A DNA stretch of 64,000 nucleotides from Novosphingobium fuchskuhlense (GTDB taxonomy: Bacteria > Pseudomonadota > Alphaproteobacteria > Sphingomonadales > Sphingomonadaceae): the NCBI RefSeq assembly GCF_001519075.1, contig NZ_KQ954244.1, forward strand, positions 1,195,934 to 1,259,933, in the 5' to 3' direction. The notes beneath the pieces are model-generated. The model made no database searches, was not told the DNA's origin, and was given only the letters and a program-made list of their open reading frames with translations. The translations under genes and the position numbers were made by a program. Position 1 is the stretch's first letter, and the number at the start of each line of letters is the position of its first letter. This document shows, one piece after another, positions 42,297-51,123 of this stretch.

Positions 42297-43305
42297 AGTC
42301 GTCGTCGCCCGCCCCGAAGACGATCACGCCTTCTGCGGCGAGTCGGCGGGCGGCGGTGACCACGGCCTTTTGTGCCTCGACCACTTCGGCCATCTTCATG
42401 CGGCCGCGCGCCTCGATCTCGTCGCGCACGCCTTCGGCGGCCCGGCTCGACATCGCGCGGAAGAAGCATTCGCGGGTATCGGGCGCGATGCCCTTGAGCG
42501 CGGCGATGAGCGTATCGGAATCGACCTCGCGCAGCAGCGAGCCCATCGACTTCTCGTCGAGCACGAAAAGGTGCTCGAACTTGAACATCTCGTTCTCGAT
42601 CGCCTTGGCGAGCTGTTTGTCCTGCTTGGCGATCTCGGGCATGACGCGCTTCTCGACCGCGCGGACCGAGGCGTTGATGATATCGGCCGCCTCGCGCGGG
42701 CCGCCCATGGTGAGCGCGGCACCGCCGTGGCATTCGGTGATGCGCTGTGCGAGGAGATCCTCGAGCATGGCGATGGCTTCGGGCGCGACGGGGCCGAGCG
42801 TGGCGATGCGCTGGATGACTTGCGGCTGGAGCGCCTCGGGCAGGGCATGGAGCACGCCGGCGGCGACATCCGGATCGAGCTGGACGAGCAGGACGGCCAG
42901 CGCCTGCGGATGCTCGCCCTGGACCAGCGGCACCAAGGCATGGGGCGTGAGCCAGCGCGCGAGTTCGAGACTGGAGCCGGGGCGCGGCGCATCCGGGGCT
43001 ATGCGCTGCATGAGGTTGTCCGCCTTGAAATCGCCCACGGCGCTCGTCATCAGCTGGCGGACCTGACCGACGCGGTCGGTGGCGCCGATGGTGACAGTCG
43101 CGGCGTTGTCGACGAAGCCCTGCAAGGCTTGCGTGATGGCATCGGCGTCGATCTCGCCGATCTCGCACATCTTTGCGCCGAGCAGGCGCAGTTCGGCAGG
43201 TTCGAGCTGGGCGAGCAGCGACGCCGCGTGATCATCGTCGAGCAGCATCATCATGACAGCCGCGCGGACGGGGCCGGGAATGTCGGCAGAGGCTTCGGCG
43301 CTCAT
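42289..43305 (-). CDS. fliG: Motor switch protein FliG
   Basis: The protein has 338 residues. N-terminal, middle and C-terminal FliG domains are all present. The segment HPQALAVLLVQLDPDVAAGV marks the middle domain. The charged torque helix region (SDTLIAALKGIAPDTRECFF, MSSRAAEGVRDEIEARG) marks the C-terminal domain. It transmits stator force to the C-ring. Start and stop overlap the fliF and fliH genes. Confidence 0.95.
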   Translation of the reverse strand: MSAEASADIPGPVRAAVMMMLLDDDHAASLLAQLEPAELRLLGAKMCEIGEIDADAITQALQGFVDNAATVTIGATDRVGQVRQLMTSAVGDFKADNLMQRIAPDAPRPGSSLELARWLTPHALVPLVQGEHPQALAVLLVQLDPDVAAGVLHALPEALQPQVIQRIATLGPVAPEAIAMLEDLLAQRITECHGGAALTMGGPREAADIINASVRAVEKRVMPEIAKQDKQLAKAIENEMFKFEHLFVLDEKSMGSLLREVDSDTLIAALKGIAPDTRECFFRAMSSRAAEGVRDEIEARGRMKMAEVVEAQKAVVTAARRLAAEGVIVFGAGDDDYV

Positions 43306-45038
43306 TCGGTTCCCTCGGGCGCGGGTTCGTTGAGGAGCTGGCGCAAGGCATTCAAGGCATTGTCGGGCTGTTCGACGACGATGCGCTGCGCGACCCCGAC
43401 CTGGCGGCTCAGGGCATCAGGGTCGATCTCGCCGGTTTCCGGATCGATGATCGGCTCGATCTGCTGGATCTTCTTGCGGCGGCGGCGGGCCGGGGCGTCC
43501 TCGCCGCCCTCGCCGCCTTCGCCCTCTGCACCGGCCTCGCCCGCTTCGCCTTCGGCCGTGCCTTCGCTCTTTTCCGCGCTGTCCTTGGCGATGGCCGGGG
43601 CCGGATCGCGCTTCAAGGCCTTGATCAGCGGGCGAACACCGAGGAGCAGGGTGAGGAGCACCGCGAGGAGCGCCACGACATTGCGCACGACCATCGCGAA
43701 CCACGGGGTTTCATAAAAGGCAGGCGGGGTGACGGTGACGGGGCTGAAATTGCGCACGACAACCGCGACCTGATCGCCGCGTGCGGGATCTGCGCCCACA
43801 GCCGCGGTGACGAGCTGCTTGATCTGGTCGATCTCGGCAGGCTTGGCCTTGGCCATGATCGCGCCCGACAGCGCAACGGCCACGGACAGCCGCTTGATCT
43901 TGCCGGGGGTGGCATTGGTGACGGCGACTTCGCGGCCGAGTTCGTAAGTGCGTGCGGAGGAGCTTTCGCCGCCAGCGGGGGCGCTGGGGGTGGCGGCCGG
44001 GGACGGCGACGCACCGGGCGTGGGGGCGGCACCGGGCGCGCCGGGCTGGGCCGTGGTGGGCGGCGGCGGCGTATTGGAGAGAACGCCCGGAACGCCCGAG
44101 GCCGTGCCCGGACCCGGTGTCTGGCTGGCGGACTGGGTTTCGGAGCGCACGACGCCCTGCTTGTCATAGCTTTCGCGCGCGGAGGTGAGCTGGTCCATAT
44201 CGAGATCAACCTGGATCTCGCTGGAGAAGTTGCCCTCGCCGAGCATCGGGGTGAGCAGCTGCGCGACCTGGGTGCGCAGCTTCTCTTCCATGCGCGATTG
44301 CAGATCGAGCCGGTCGGTATCACCGTCCTTGCCCGAGGAGAGCAGGCGGCCGTGCTGGTCGATCACCTTGACCGCATCGACGGAGAGCGACGGCACCGAG
44401 CCCGCGACGAGGTTGACGATGGCGCTGACCTGGCTGTCCGCCAGCTGGCGCCCGCGCGCGAGCTTGACCATGACCGAGGCGGTGGGGGCGGCGTTTTCCC
44501 GCACGAAGACGGACTTTTCCGGCTCGGCGAGGTGGACGCGCACGGCCTCGACGCCGTCGATCTGCATGATGGTGAGTTCAAGCTCGCGTTCGCGCGCGGC
44601 GAGGAGGCGTTCGCCTTCAAGGGTGCGGCTGGCGCCCATCGGCAGCTTGTCGAGCATCTGCGCGCCGGTTTCGGGCGTGGCGAGCGCGCCATCGGAGGCG
44701 GCGACCATGCGCGCCTTGTAAAGGTCGTTCTCGCCCACCGAGACCGCGCCGGTGGCATTGTCGATGGAATAGGTGATCGACGCCTTGTCGAGCGCGGCGA
44801 CGACCTGCGCGCGTTCGCTGTCGCTGAGATCGCTGTAGAGGATGCGCTGCGGCGCGGGAGCCATCGTCATCCAGAGCAGCGCGGTAAGGCCCGCGGCGGA
44901 GACCCCGGCAAACCAGGGAAGCGCGCGGCGCACCGGCGGCTGGCCGAGGAAGGCGCCGGTGCGCGCGAGCATCGAGCCGCCCGCCGGATCGGTGAGCGGG
45001 GCGAAGACCGACAGGGTGGGTGTTGCGGGATCGGCCAT
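43302..45038 (-). CDS. fliF: MS-ring protein FliF
   Basis: The protein has 578 residues. Two membrane helices (about 37-57 and 455-475) flank a large periplasmic region with ring-building motifs. These include ALDKASITYSIDNATGAVSV and the typical RLLAARERELELTIMQIDGV. A Gly/Pro/Ala-rich insert lies near 310-350. The C-terminal cytoplasmic tail binds FliG. Its stop overlaps the fliG start. Confidence 0.95.
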   Translation of the reverse strand: MADPATPTLSVFAPLTDPAGGSMLARTGAFLGQPPVRRALPWFAGVSAAGLTALLWMTMAPAPQRILYSDLSDSERAQVVAALDKASITYSIDNATGAVSVGENDLYKARMVAASDGALATPETGAQMLDKLPMGASRTLEGERLLAARERELELTIMQIDGVEAVRVHLAEPEKSVFVRENAAPTASVMVKLARGRQLADSQVSAIVNLVAGSVPSLSVDAVKVIDQHGRLLSSGKDGDTDRLDLQSRMEEKLRTQVAQLLTPMLGEGNFSSEIQVDLDMDQLTSARESYDKQGVVRSETQSASQTPGPGTASGVPGVLSNTPPPPTTAQPGAPGAAPTPGASPSPAATPSAPAGGESSSARTYELGREVAVTNATPGKIKRLSVAVALSGAIMAKAKPAEIDQIKQLVTAAVGADPARGDQVAVVVRNFSPVTVTPPAFYETPWFAMVVRNVVALLAVLLTLLLGVRPLIKALKRDPAPAIAKDSAEKSEGTAEGEAGEAGAEGEGGEGGEDAPARRRRKKIQQIEPIIDPETGEIDPDALSRQVGVAQRIVVEQPDNALNALRQLLNEPAPEGTE

Positions 45039-45041
45039 CTA

Positions 45042-45407
45042 TCAGACCCCCATCCTCATGATGTCCTGGTAGGCCGTGAGCAGCTTGTTGCGCACCTGCA
45101 GGGTTGCCTCGAAGGCGACGCCGGCTTCCTGCCGGGCGAGCATGACCTTGGCGATATCGGTGACCTCGCCCTTGTCGTACCCTTCGCTCAGGCTATCGGC
45201 CTTGCCCTGCACAGCGTTCACGTTGTCGAGCGCGGATTTGAGCGCGGAGGTGAAGCCGTTCGCCGGCGCTTCCGGTGTGGCTTCGGGCGCACTGGCGGCC
45301 GGCGTGCGGACCTGCTGGAGCAGCTGCGAGCGATCGATGATCTGCTGGCGCAGCGCCATGATCTGCTGGAGCCCCCCGGCTCCGGAAATTCCCCCGATCC
45401 CGCTCAT
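45042..45407 (-). CDS. fliE: Flagellar hook-basal body protein FliE
   Basis: The protein has 121 residues. The C-terminal half carries the FliE signature (KVMLARQEAGVAFEATLQVR followed by NKLLTAYQDIMRMGV). FliE links the MS ring to the rod and is exported early. Its start overlaps the stop of the upstream activator gene by four bases. Confidence 0.92.
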   Translation of the reverse strand: MSGIGGISGAGGLQQIMALRQQIIDRSQLLQQVRTPAASAPEATPEAPANGFTSALKSALDNVNAVQGKADSLSEGYDKGEVTDIAKVMLARQEAGVAFEATLQVRNKLLTAYQDIMRMGV

Positions 45408-46690
45408 CGCCGGCTACCGGCCACGGCGATGCCGTTCTCGCGGAATTCGGCGAGGCGGTAGCGCAAGGTGCGTTCCGAAATGCCGAGCTTGCGCGCGGCG
45501 GCGACGCGGCTGCCGCCGCAGCTGTCGAGCGCGGCCAGGATCGCGCGGGTTTCGGAGAGCTGGACGATGTTGGAGAGCTTTCCGCCGGGGACGGACGAGG
45601 CGGCGGCCTGGGCCGGATCGACCGGTTCGCCCGCCGCCCGCACGGCGCGGTCGAACACAACATGCTGTACACCGATTTCGGCGGCGGGGCCGGCGAGGAG
45701 AAGCGCGCGGCGCATGACGTTTTCAAGCTCGCGCACGTTGCCGGGCCAGGCGTGGGCTTCGAGCATGGCGAGCGCGCCCTCGCCGATCCACGGCACCGGC
45801 TGGCCCTGGGGAACATGGCGGAGCACCATGGCGAAGGCGAGCGGGGCGATGTCTGCAGGGCGATCACGCAGCGCGGACAATTCGAGCGGGAAAACATTGA
45901 GGCGGTAGTAGAGGTCGGCGCGGAAGCGGCCTTCCTCGACTTCGCTGGGCAGATCGCGGTTGGCGCAGGCGATGATGCGTACGTCGACCTTGACCGGCCT
46001 GGTGGCACCCAAGGGCACGACTTCGCCTTCCTGCAGCACGCGAAGCAGCTTGGCCTGGAGCGCGAGGGGCATTTCGGCGATCTCGTCGAGCAGCAGCGTG
46101 CCGCCATGCGCGGCGCGGAAAAAGCCCTCGGCAGCGGCATTGGCCCCGGTGAACGCGCCCTTCTGGTGGCCGAACAGCATCGCCTCGAGCATCGTTTCGG
46201 GCATGGCCGCGCAGTTGATCGCGATGAACGGGGCGGCAGCGCGCGGCGAGCGCAGGTGGATGAAGCGGCTCAGCACTTCCTTGCCGGTGCCGGTGGGGCC
46301 GTTGATGAGCACGGGGATCTCGGCCTGGGCGAGGCGTTCGGCGAGGGCGAGGACGGAAAGCGTTTCGGGATCGGCGGCGACGGGGCTGCCGGCCGGCGCG
46401 GCGCAGGCGATCAGCGCGGCGAGGACGGCGGGATCGGCGCTGTCGGCATAGGAAAGCGCGTGGCGGCCGCCGTGGCTGCGCGTGATGCCGCAGGTTGCGG
46501 CGCGCGAGAGCAGCACGGTGCGGTCGAACAGGCCGGGGGCGGCAGGCTCTTCGGCTCCGCGCAGCGTGACAGTTCCGGCGGGGTTGAAGCTGCCCAGAAC
46601 CGAGCGCGCCTGTGCCAGCAGCGCGGCATGCGCTGCCGGTGTGGTGGGGGCGCTTCCTCCTGCCGTGCGCCCTGCCTGATCCGTGTTCAT
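45404..46690 (-). CDS. Sigma54-dependent flagellar activator, FlbD-like without receiver domain
   Basis: The gene encodes 428 residues from the ATG at 46690. The AAA+ domain (about 110-345) has Walker A GPTGTGKE (131-138), the sigma54-contact loop GAFTGA (178-183) and [15 protein letters not shown] Fis-type helix-turn-helix closes the protein ([20 protein letters not shown]). The first 110 residues show no phosphorylatable receiver domain, unlike Caulobacter FlbD. It leads the long fli string and is the obvious activator of the sigma54 promoters in this window. Confidence 0.88.
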   Translation of the reverse strand: MNTDQAGRTAGGSAPTTPAAHAALLAQARSVLGSFNPAGTVTLRGAEEPAAPGLFDRTVLLSRAATCGITRSHGGRHALSYADSADPAVLAALIACAAPAGSPVAADPETLSVLALAERLAQAEIPVLINGPTGTGKEVLSRFIHLRSPRAAAPFIAINCAAMPETMLEAMLFGHQKGAFTGANAAAEGFFRAAHGGTLLLDEIAEMPLALQAKLLRVLQEGEVVPLGATRPVKVDVRIIACANRDLPSEVEEGRFRADLYYRLNVFPLELSALRDRPADIAPLAFAMVLRHVPQGQPVPWIGEGALAMLEAHAWPGNVRELENVMRRALLLAGPAAEIGVQHVVFDRAVRAAGEPVDPAQAAASSVPGGKLSNIVQLSETRAILAALDSCGGSRVAAARKLGISERTLRYRLAEFRENGIAVAGSRR

Positions 46691-46799
46691 GTTTCCAAAC
46701 CCTGTCTTAACCATCGAGACAGGCTGTTTTTCGCGCGAAAACGTCAAGCGGTGCGAAACTTTAAGCTCCGCGCACGCCCTAAGCGTAACTACGTGTATC

Positions 46800-46815
46800 C
46801 GGCAGATCGCTGCCG
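46800..46815. promoter_or_regulatory. CGGCAG-N4-CTGCCG palindrome upstream of flagellin
   Basis: A perfect 6-bp inverted repeat (CGGCAGATCGCTGCCG) lies about 10 bases before the flagellin promoter and 110 bases downstream (on the other strand, upstream) of the activator gene start. A related palindrome, CCGGCAGGCTTTTGCCGG, sits inside the promoter at 46,831-46,848. Similar sequences occur beside flgB. These are candidate binding sites for the FlbD-like activator. Confidence 0.5.
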
Positions 46816-46825
46816 AGGCCCCCCT

Positions 46826-46851
46826 TAAACCCGGCAGGCTTTTGCCGGTCT
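46826..46851 (+). promoter_or_regulatory. Sigma28-type promoter of flagellin gene
   Basis: TAAA at 46,826-46,829 and GCCGGTCT at 46,844-46,851 are separated by 14 bases, close to the FliA pattern TAAA-N15-GCCGATAA. The same arrangement (TAAA-N14-GCCGTTCT) precedes flgM, which supports both. It would give a leader of about 60 bases before the flagellin ATG. Confidence 0.6.
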
Positions 46852-46922
46852 TTGCCGTGGCTGCCGCGTCGATCCCCGACCGGCGTCAAACGGGGAACGA
46901 CCCCTCTCACTGGAGACAAACC

Positions 46923-47804
46923 ATGGCGGTTATCAATACCAACATCAGCGCGATCAAGGCGGCCAACGCCTCGAACAGCGCAGCCAAGATGGCCAGCACG
47001 GCGATGGAACGCCTGTCGACCGGCAAGCGCATCAACGGCGCGAAGGACGATGCTGCGGGCCTCGCCATTGCGACCACGATGACTTCGCAGATCAAGGGCA
47101 TGAGCCAGGGCGTGCGCAACGCCAACGACGGCATCAGCCTCGCGCAGACTGCGGAAGGTGCGCTCAACGAAGTGACCAACATGCTGCAGCGCGTCCGCGA
47201 ACTGGCCGTGCAGTCGAAGTCGGGCACCTACCAGCAGACCGACCGCGATGCGATGCAGTCCGAAGTCGGCAACCTCAACGCCCAGATCTCGGACGTGCTC
47301 AACAACACCAAGTTCAACGGCAACGCGGTGTTTTCGGTGGTCGGCGCGGCGCCGGCGACCGACGGTTCGGACGACAAGAAGTTCTCGATCCAGACCGGCG
47401 CGAACACCAGCGACACCGTCGACATCGTGTCGAAGGCGTTCGATGGCACCAAGCTGTTCGGCGGCACGCTGACAGCCTATGACTCGACCTCGACGACGCA
47501 GGCTCTTGACGTTTCGTCGGACACGGCTGCCTCGACGACGATCACCAACGTCGACGACGCGCTCGCCAACGTCAACTCGACCCGTGCGACGCTCGGTGCC
47601 GGCCAGAACCGTCTGGAATCGGCCGTCAACAACCTGAACGACAACATCACCAACCTGTCGGACGCACGTTCGCGTATTCAGGACACCGACTACTCGGCCG
47701 AAACGACCGCGATGGCGAAGGCCCAGATCCTGAGCCAGGCCTCGACCGCGATGATCGCGCAGGCCAACCAGAGCCAGCAGAACGTGCTGTCGCTGCTGCG
47801 CTAA
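46923..47804 (+). CDS. fliC: Flagellin
   Basis: The gene encodes 293 residues from the ATG at 46923 ([20 protein letters not shown]), preceded by GGAGA; longer upstream frames are rejected. The conserved N-terminal D0/D1 ([20 protein letters not shown]) and C-terminal D1/D0 ([20 protein letters not shown]) enclose a short variable region of about 110 residues, giving a compact flagellin. It is the only flagellin in the window and is exported with FliS to form the filament. Confidence 0.96.
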   Translation: MAVINTNISAIKAANASNSAAKMASTAMERLSTGKRINGAKDDAAGLAIATTMTSQIKGMSQGVRNANDGISLAQTAEGALNEVTNMLQRVRELAVQSKSGTYQQTDRDAMQSEVGNLNAQISDVLNNTKFNGNAVFSVVGAAPATDGSDDKKFSIQTGANTSDTVDIVSKAFDGTKLFGGTLTAYDSTSTTQALDVSSDTAASTTITNVDDALANVNSTRATLGAGQNRLESAVNNLNDNITNLSDARSRIQDTDYSAETTAMAKAQILSQASTAMIAQANQSQQNVLSLLR

Positions 47805-47850
47805 GGTCAGGTCCCCCCGCAAGCCCGCTCTCCACCGGGTATGCACCTTG

Positions 47851-47891
47851 CCCGGCGATCCTTCCACGGATCGCCGGGTTTTTGGTTTTTT
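47851..47891 (+). terminator. Strong intrinsic terminator after flagellin
   Basis: A perfect 11-bp stem (CCCGGCGATCC and its complement) with a 6-base loop ends at 47,878 and is followed by TTTTTGGTTTTTTG. It lies 46 bases past the flagellin stop, as expected for a highly expressed gene. Confidence 0.9.
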
Positions 47892-47943
47892 GTTCGCTAG
47901 CGCAGCTGGTGCCGCCTCTGTTTCGGCCAGACCGAAACAGGTA

Positions 47944-49218
47944 TCAGCGCGGTTTCAGAACTCTGGGGAGGGTCGCGCCCAGCACGGCGAGCATTTCGGG
48001 GGCATAAGCGCTGGAGTTGGCCTCGAACTCCGCCTGCGTGATCCGGTCCGTGCCCTGCGCGCCGAAGAGCACGACCTCGTCATCGAGGCGGACGTCGCGG
48101 TGATCGGTGACGTCGACCATCAGCGTGTTCATGGTGACACGGCCAACAATGGGAGCGCGGCGGCCGCGGATGAGGACTTCGGTGTGGTTCTTGCCCTCCG
48201 CCGGAAACTCGGGCCGGTTGGCGTGGCTGAAGCCGCGCCGGATGCCATCGGAATAGCCGATGGGCACGTTCGCCAGAAAGCTCTCGCGCTCCAGCCGGAA
48301 CGTGCGATCATAGGCGACAGTCTGCCCGGCGGGGTAGTGATTGACCGCCGCGACGCGCGACAGAATCGTGGGCACGGGGATGAAGACGCTGGTCTTGACC
48401 GAGCCGGGATCGCCATAGAGCGCGCCGCCGACGCGGACCATGTCGAGCCGGGTATCGGGCTGGGTCAGCGTGGCGAACGTGTTGGCGGTGTGGCGGGTGA
48501 AGCCTTCCGTGCTCAGGCCTTCCCCGGCGAGCCAGGCGAGATCCGCCTTGTAGCGCGCGAGTTGGTCGAGAATGTCGGGCGCTTCCTCGCTGGGGTAATG
48601 CGTCATCGCCCCGGCAATGCGAAGGCCTTTCAGCGCCAGCATCGCGCGGGCATCGGCCTTGCCGTAGTCGGTCGAAAGCTCGACCCCGTTGCGCGACATG
48701 CCGCCCGCATTGAGCGCGAGGTGTACGGGGAGCGCAAAGCGCGGGCGGCGCTGGCGCCAGAGCGCCTCGAGCCGGGCGGCGGCCTCAGGGTTGCCGATCA
48801 GCTCGACGAGCCCTGTGCCCATGGCGTCTTCCATTTCCTCAGGTGCGGCAAGGCGGATGCGGTAGAGCCGGCCGCGATAGCCCAGCTGGCGGGCGACGCG
48901 GGCTTCATCGTTGGAGGTGATCGCGACATCGGTGATCCCGGCCTTGATCACCGAGGGGATGAGCAGCGCGATGCCGTTGCCATAGGCGTCGGCCTTCATC
49001 ACCGCGCAGATGCGGGACGGCGTGACGATCTGGCGCAGCGTGGCGATATTGGCCTCGAACGCGGCGGTATCGACTTCGATCCACCCGTTGCGGCGCTGCG
49101 CCTGCGCGAGGGTGAGGCCGAAATTGCTGGCGGAAAGGATCGGCGCGGCGGAAGCGCGGGTGGCGGCGAGAGCTGCGCCTGCCGCCGCTGCACCCAGAAA
49201 TGCGCGCCTGTGGATCAT
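47944..49218 (-). CDS. Exported alanine/broad-specificity amino acid racemase
   Basis: The gene encodes 424 residues from the ATG at 49218. The N-terminus is a twin-arginine-like signal (MIHRRAFLGAAAAGAALAAT, cleavage near RASA), so the enzyme should act in the periplasm. The PLP lysine is K75 (CAVMKADAYGNG), with the alanine racemase barrel and the C-terminal domain (YDRTFRLERESFLANVPIGY). A periplasmic location fits broad-spectrum racemases, which make non-canonical D-amino acids. It interrupts the flagellar genes between flagellin and mot genes. Confidence 0.85.
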   Translation of the reverse strand: MIHRRAFLGAAAAGAALAATRASAAPILSASNFGLTLAQAQRRNGWIEVDTAAFEANIATLRQIVTPSRICAVMKADAYGNGIALLIPSVIKAGITDVAITSNDEARVARQLGYRGRLYRIRLAAPEEMEDAMGTGLVELIGNPEAAARLEALWRQRRPRFALPVHLALNAGGMSRNGVELSTDYGKADARAMLALKGLRIAGAMTHYPSEEAPDILDQLARYKADLAWLAGEGLSTEGFTRHTANTFATLTQPDTRLDMVRVGGALYGDPGSVKTSVFIPVPTILSRVAAVNHYPAGQTVAYDRTFRLERESFLANVPIGYSDGIRRGFSHANRPEFPAEGKNHTEVLIRGRRAPIVGRVTMNTLMVDVTDHRDVRLDDEVVLFGAQGTDRITQAEFEANSSAYAPEMLAVLGATLPRVLKPR

Positions 49219-49324
49219 GCCTGTGCCCTCTTTACCCCGTGTCTGGCGCGAGGCTAGGCGGGGCAGGGGTGCGAGGGCAAGGTCTGACGTGCTGTGCGTG
49301 ATGCCGTTTTGAGAGGTCTCGAGC

Positions 49325-50038
49325 CTAAAGCAGCATAGGCAGGGTATTGCCGAAATTGTGCAGCGCCACCGGCAGAACAAGGCTTCCCGTCCTCTGCCGC
49401 AACCACACGGCGAGCAGCGCTGGGATAGCGGTTAGCGCCATGGTGAGTGGGTCAAAGGTGAACGACCCGTCCGAGAAGCCGAACGCATGGGCAAGGCCAA
49501 ACAGAGCGCAAGTCAGGATGGCTCCCCAACTCCAATCGACGCCGACAAACCGCCAACGGCCTGCAAACGCTCGGTCGAGAGCCGCCAGTAGTAGTCCGCG
49601 GTAGAACAATTCTTCTTCTAGCCCCGGCATCGATATCTGGAATGCGATATCTTCCGCTCGCGCTGGTTCGTTGGGAAAAAGCAGCGCGATGCCAAGGAAG
49701 AAAGCGCAGTAGGCTGCCACAACCGGCATTGCAGCGCTCAGGCTGCCTGGTTTCTGAGCCAGCTTGAACCCGCATTCGGCCCATCCAAAGATTGGCAGGC
49801 CAGCGATCAGCAGTGTCACAAACAGCGCGCCAACCTTGCCTTGCCAGTTCCATGACCCGCCGATGAGATCAGGGATCAGGCCATATCCGCTTGTCAGCAA
49901 TGCGTCGTTGAGCAGAACCAGCAATGCCGCAAGCACCAACCAGCCAAGCGAACATCGCTCTCGGTCAGACAACCCAATAGCGAAGCCGAAGACCAGCAGC
50001 AGCGAAATCACGCCACTGATGCCGAAGATAGCGTCCAA
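49325..50038 (-). CDS. CPBP-family intramembrane metalloprotease
   Basis: The protein has 237 residues with about seven hydrophobic helices. The CPBP (Abi) motifs are in order: E141-E142 with R147 (GLEEELFYRG), H184 (FGLAHAF) and H227-N228 (ALHNFGN). These residues bind zinc in the membrane in Rce1-like proteases. The substrate is unknown; members take part in protein processing or bacteriocin immunity. GC content is lower than in the surrounding flagellar genes. Confidence 0.85.
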   Translation of the reverse strand: MDAIFGISGVISLLLVFGFAIGLSDRERCSLGWLVLAALLVLLNDALLTSGYGLIPDLIGGSWNWQGKVGALFVTLLIAGLPIFGWAECGFKLAQKPGSLSAAMPVVAAYCAFFLGIALLFPNEPARAEDIAFQISMPGLEEELFYRGLLLAALDRAFAGRWRFVGVDWSWGAILTCALFGLAHAFGFSDGSFTFDPLTMALTAIPALLAVWLRQRTGSLVLPVALHNFGNTLPMLL

Positions 50039-50143
50039 ATCGTACCCTGCTGTTCCGTCGACAAAACTGACCTGAGCTTACCATATCATGACCTGCCGCC
50101 CCAACCATTTCAGCGTCTCATTTGGTCCACGTCGAACGACAAA

Positions 50144-50983
50144 TCAGTTCATCAGCAGGATGCTCATCCGCCGGTTGCGCGGGTCGGTCGGGCTGTCCGG
50201 GATCAGGGGTTCCTGATCGGCGACGCCCTCGATGCGGCGGAAGCGGTTTTCGGTGACGCCGCTTTTCATCAGGGCCTGGCGCGTCGCTTCGGCGCGGCCG
50301 GCGCTGAGAGACCAGTTGTTGGCAGCGTCTCCCGGCTTCCATTGCAGCGCATCGGTGTGGCCGCGCACGCTGAGGCCTGCGCTGTCGGGGCCGATCGCCT
50401 GGCCGATCGCGCGGACGAGTTCGGCCGCTTCGGGGGTGAGGATCGTGGTGCCGAGGCGGAACATCGAGAACTTGGCATCGTCCATGAGATCGAGGCGGAT
50501 GCCCTCTGGCGTCTGCGTCACGCGGACCTGCTTGGCGAGTTTGCGCAGGGTCTCGCTGGCCGCGAGCTTCTGTTGCAGCCGCTGCTGGAGGCTGGCAGTG
50601 CGCTTGGCCTTGGTGCCGCCGTCCTTCGCGCCGCCGGTGGCATCGCGCGGGATCGTCAGCGTCTTGGTGCCGGTCTGCCCGGCGCGGTACTGGTAGTTGT
50701 CCGGATCGGTGAGCGAAGAGCCGCCGAGCAGGCCGTAGGAGCCGGCGCTGCCTTCCTTCATCTTTACGAGCGTGGGGGTGAAATAATCGGCAATGCCCTT
50801 GCGCTGCTTTTCGGTGGTGGCGCCCAGCAGCCACATGAGCAGGAAGAAGGCCATCATCGCAGTCACGAAGTCCGCATAGGCGACCTTCCACGCGCCGCCG
50901 TGGTGGCCGCCCGCGACGACGGTGACTTTCTTGACGATGATCGGGCGGACGGGTTCGTTCTTGCCCTTCGGAGCCTTGGCCAT
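50144..50983 (-). CDS. motB: Flagellar stator protein MotB
   Basis: The protein has 279 residues. One membrane helix carries the proton-carrying D38 (KVAYADFVTAMMAFFLLMWL). A plug/linker and a C-terminal OmpA-like peptidoglycan-binding domain (LSVRGHTDALQWKPGDAANN, LSAGRAEATRQALMKSGV) follow. It anchors the stator to the wall and couples protons to rotation. It is last in the flg string, behind motA, with a large hairpin between them. Confidence 0.95.
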   Translation of the reverse strand: MAKAPKGKNEPVRPIIVKKVTVVAGGHHGGAWKVAYADFVTAMMAFFLLMWLLGATTEKQRKGIADYFTPTLVKMKEGSAGSYGLLGGSSLTDPDNYQYRAGQTGTKTLTIPRDATGGAKDGGTKAKRTASLQQRLQQKLAASETLRKLAKQVRVTQTPEGIRLDLMDDAKFSMFRLGTTILTPEAAELVRAIGQAIGPDSAGLSVRGHTDALQWKPGDAANNWSLSAGRAEATRQALMKSGVTENRFRRIEGVADQEPLIPDSPTDPRNRRMSILLMN

Positions 50984-51009
50984 GGCTTAGTTCCTTTCCG
51001 CTTTTGCGG

Positions 51010-51096
51010 AAGCGGCACCGGCCCGCTCCCCCGCCCGGCCACCCACGAGAGTACCCTGAATGGGTGGCCGGGCGGGGGAGCGGGCCGGTGCCGCTT
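51010..51096. repeat. Perfect 36-bp inverted repeat between motA and motB
   Basis: Arms at 51,010-51,045 and 51,061-51,096 are exact reverse complements around a 15-base loop. The stem is extremely GC-rich (starting AAGCGGCACCGGCCC). It fills most of the 140-base gap between motA and motB. There is no T-run after the stem in the direction of transcription. It could act as an attenuator or RNA-stability element, or be an intergenic palindromic (REP/MITE-like) repeat. Confidence 0.9.
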
Positions 51097-51123
51097 GCGT
51101 TTTCGTGCAACGGAAACGCACAA

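Noticed and set aside
46831..46844. Sigma54 promoter before flagellin
   Set aside because: The GG and GC pairs are only nine bases apart instead of ten; a sigma28-type promoter at the same place fits better.
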